Made by a program: the position numbers and the translations under genes. Under the pieces are notes generated by a model. The model had not been told where the DNA came from, made no database searches, and worked only from the letters and a program-made list of their open reading frames with translations. A stretch of 64,000 nt of DNA from Bog-473 sp963742035 (GTDB lineage: Bacteria; Actinomycetota; Acidimicrobiia; Acidimicrobiales; RAAP-2), in assembly GCA_963742035.1 (NCBI GenBank), contig CAVUKH010000015.1, forward strand, positions 1 through 64,000, written 5' to 3'. Shown piece after piece: positions 63,208 through 64,000 of this stretch (its first letter is position 1; the number at the start of each line of letters is the position of its first letter).

Positions 63208-64000
63208 CTAGAGCGCGACGTCCGCCTCGTCTCCGTAGACGATGCCGTGGCGGTCGGCATGGAGCACCAACGCCCGGCCCGGCACCCCCCCCGCCGCGAG
63301 CGCGGCCTCGGCCCCGGCGAGCACGGACGCCACCCGATCCGCACGCACCATGCCGATCAGCGTCGGCCCCGCCCCGGACCAGCTGGCCGCGAGTGCGCCG
63401 GCGTCGACGAGCGCACCGAGGATCGCCGGGGCCTCGGGGAACAGCGCCGTGCGGGCGGGCTGGTGCACCCGGTCCTCGGTCGCGGCGGCAACGAGGACGT
63501 CGGGATCAGCGAGTCCCGCCACCAACAGACCCATACGGCCGAGGTTGAACACGACGTCCCCCTGGGCAAGTGTCTCAGGGAGGACGCCGCGCGCCTCGGG
63601 GGTGGCCAGGTCGCGCTCAGGGATGACCACAACGAAGGCCAGTTCCTCGCTGAGCGGAAGTGCGGCATGCACCGGTCGGCCGTCCACCATGGTGGCGGTG
63701 ACCAGGCCACCGAACACGCTCGCCGCCGCGTTCTCGGGATGCCCGTCGTAGGCGGCAGCGACCGCGAAGGGGTCCTCGGCCCCCGCTGCCGCGGCGGCGG
63801 CGGCCACGAGCGCGGCGGAGGATCCCAGGCCCCGGGCGACCGGGATCTGGGAACGCACCGTTACGGCGAATCGGTCGTGCCCCAGAATGTTCGTGACGAC
63901 ACGGGCGGCGAGGTGCGATGCGTCGTCGAAGAGGCCTGCACCCTCGCCCTCGGTGTGCACGCACAGGCTCGGAGCATCCTCGACCTCGACGCCGACATAG
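63208..64000 (-). CDS. thrB: Homoserine kinase (GHMP kinase), 5' end outside the window
   Basis: About 264 codons are present, running off the right edge with the N terminus missing. The GHMP motif 2 is PVARGLGSSAALVAAAA and motif 3 is WSGAGPTLIGM. DGHPENAAASVFGGLV is the region before the active-site helices. Homoserine kinase phosphorylates homoserine for threonine synthesis. In actinobacteria thrB ends hom-thrC-thrB, so those genes probably follow to the right. Other GHMP kinases are less likely because of the HPEN motif. Confidence 0.85.
   Translation of the reverse strand, partial: YVGVEVEDAPSLCVHTEGEGAGLFDDASHLAARVVTNILGHDRFAVTVRSQIPVARGLGSSAALVAAAAAAAGAEDPFAVAAAYDGHPENAAASVFGGLVTATMVDGRPVHAALPLSEELAFVVVIPERDLATPEARGVLPETLAQGDVVFNLGRMGLLVAGLADPDVLVAAATEDRVHQPARTALFPEAPAILGALVDAGALAASWSGAGPTLIGMVRADRVASVLAGAEAALAAGGVPGRALVLHADRHGIVYGDEADVAL

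Overview
This is a high-GC actinobacterial chromosome segment, most probably from the class Acidimicrobiia. The supports are a Gram-positive type LexA box (CGAAC-N4-GTTCG), a nrdR/LysM/lexA neighbourhood like that of mycobacteria, a miaB-miaA-dapF-hflX-dap block, SigK-type promoters and a sortase E. The taxonomic call is an inference from gene content, not from a marker gene.

Region 1 (1 to about 22.85 kb) looks like the right-hand part of an integrative conjugative element. It carries a DUF6112 membrane protein (cut by the window start), an NlpC/P60 hydrolase, SSB, a ParB-like protein and a TraA-type relaxase-helicase. A hairpin-rich non-coding stretch lies just upstream of ssb. The cargo is a defence island. 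On the minus strand a type III-like Mod-Res restriction-modification pair is followed by a Kiwa system (kwaA-kwaB). On the plus strand is a four-gene, translationally coupled type III CBASS operon: CD-NTase, HORMA, TRIP13-like ATPase and a PD-(D/E)XK-like nuclease effector. A prenyl synthase and two small genes follow. An intact tRNA-Val(GAC) at 22.85 kb, with its 3' end facing the element, is the likely boundary.

Region 2 (22.9-28.7 kb) is chromosomal: a PhyH-family oxygenase, a DEDDh exonuclease, a secreted GH92 mannosidase and a small helical protein. Region 3 (28.75-33.15 kb) is a compact second integrative element. It lies between an imperfect copy of the tRNA-Cys 3' half and the tRNA-Cys gene itself, and carries excisionase, tyrosine integrase, small membrane or unknown proteins and a 333-bp tandem duplication.

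Region 4 (33.2-64 kb) is core chromosome. It begins with glnD, an L,D-transpeptidase, a sortase E and a PadR/membrane-protein pair. Next is an SOS operon (LysM protein-nrdR-PIG-L deacetylase-dinB) behind three perfect LexA boxes. A TauD/SsuACB sulfonate operon sits between it and lexA. Then come fpg, a methyltransferase and an ECF sigma/anti-sigma pair with SigK-like promoters driving it and a divergent diiron, ferritin-like and cupredoxin gene set. The end holds a seven-gene miaB-miaA-dapF-hflX-dapC-dapD-dapE operon, a lipoprotein and a partial thrB.

Several genes (a hypothetical at 1.9 kb, parB, traA, res, mod, glnD) are broken by frameshifts. Nearly every one I could resolve is a single inserted base, which suggests sequence error rather than decay, with a dense cluster at 12.4-15.6 kb.
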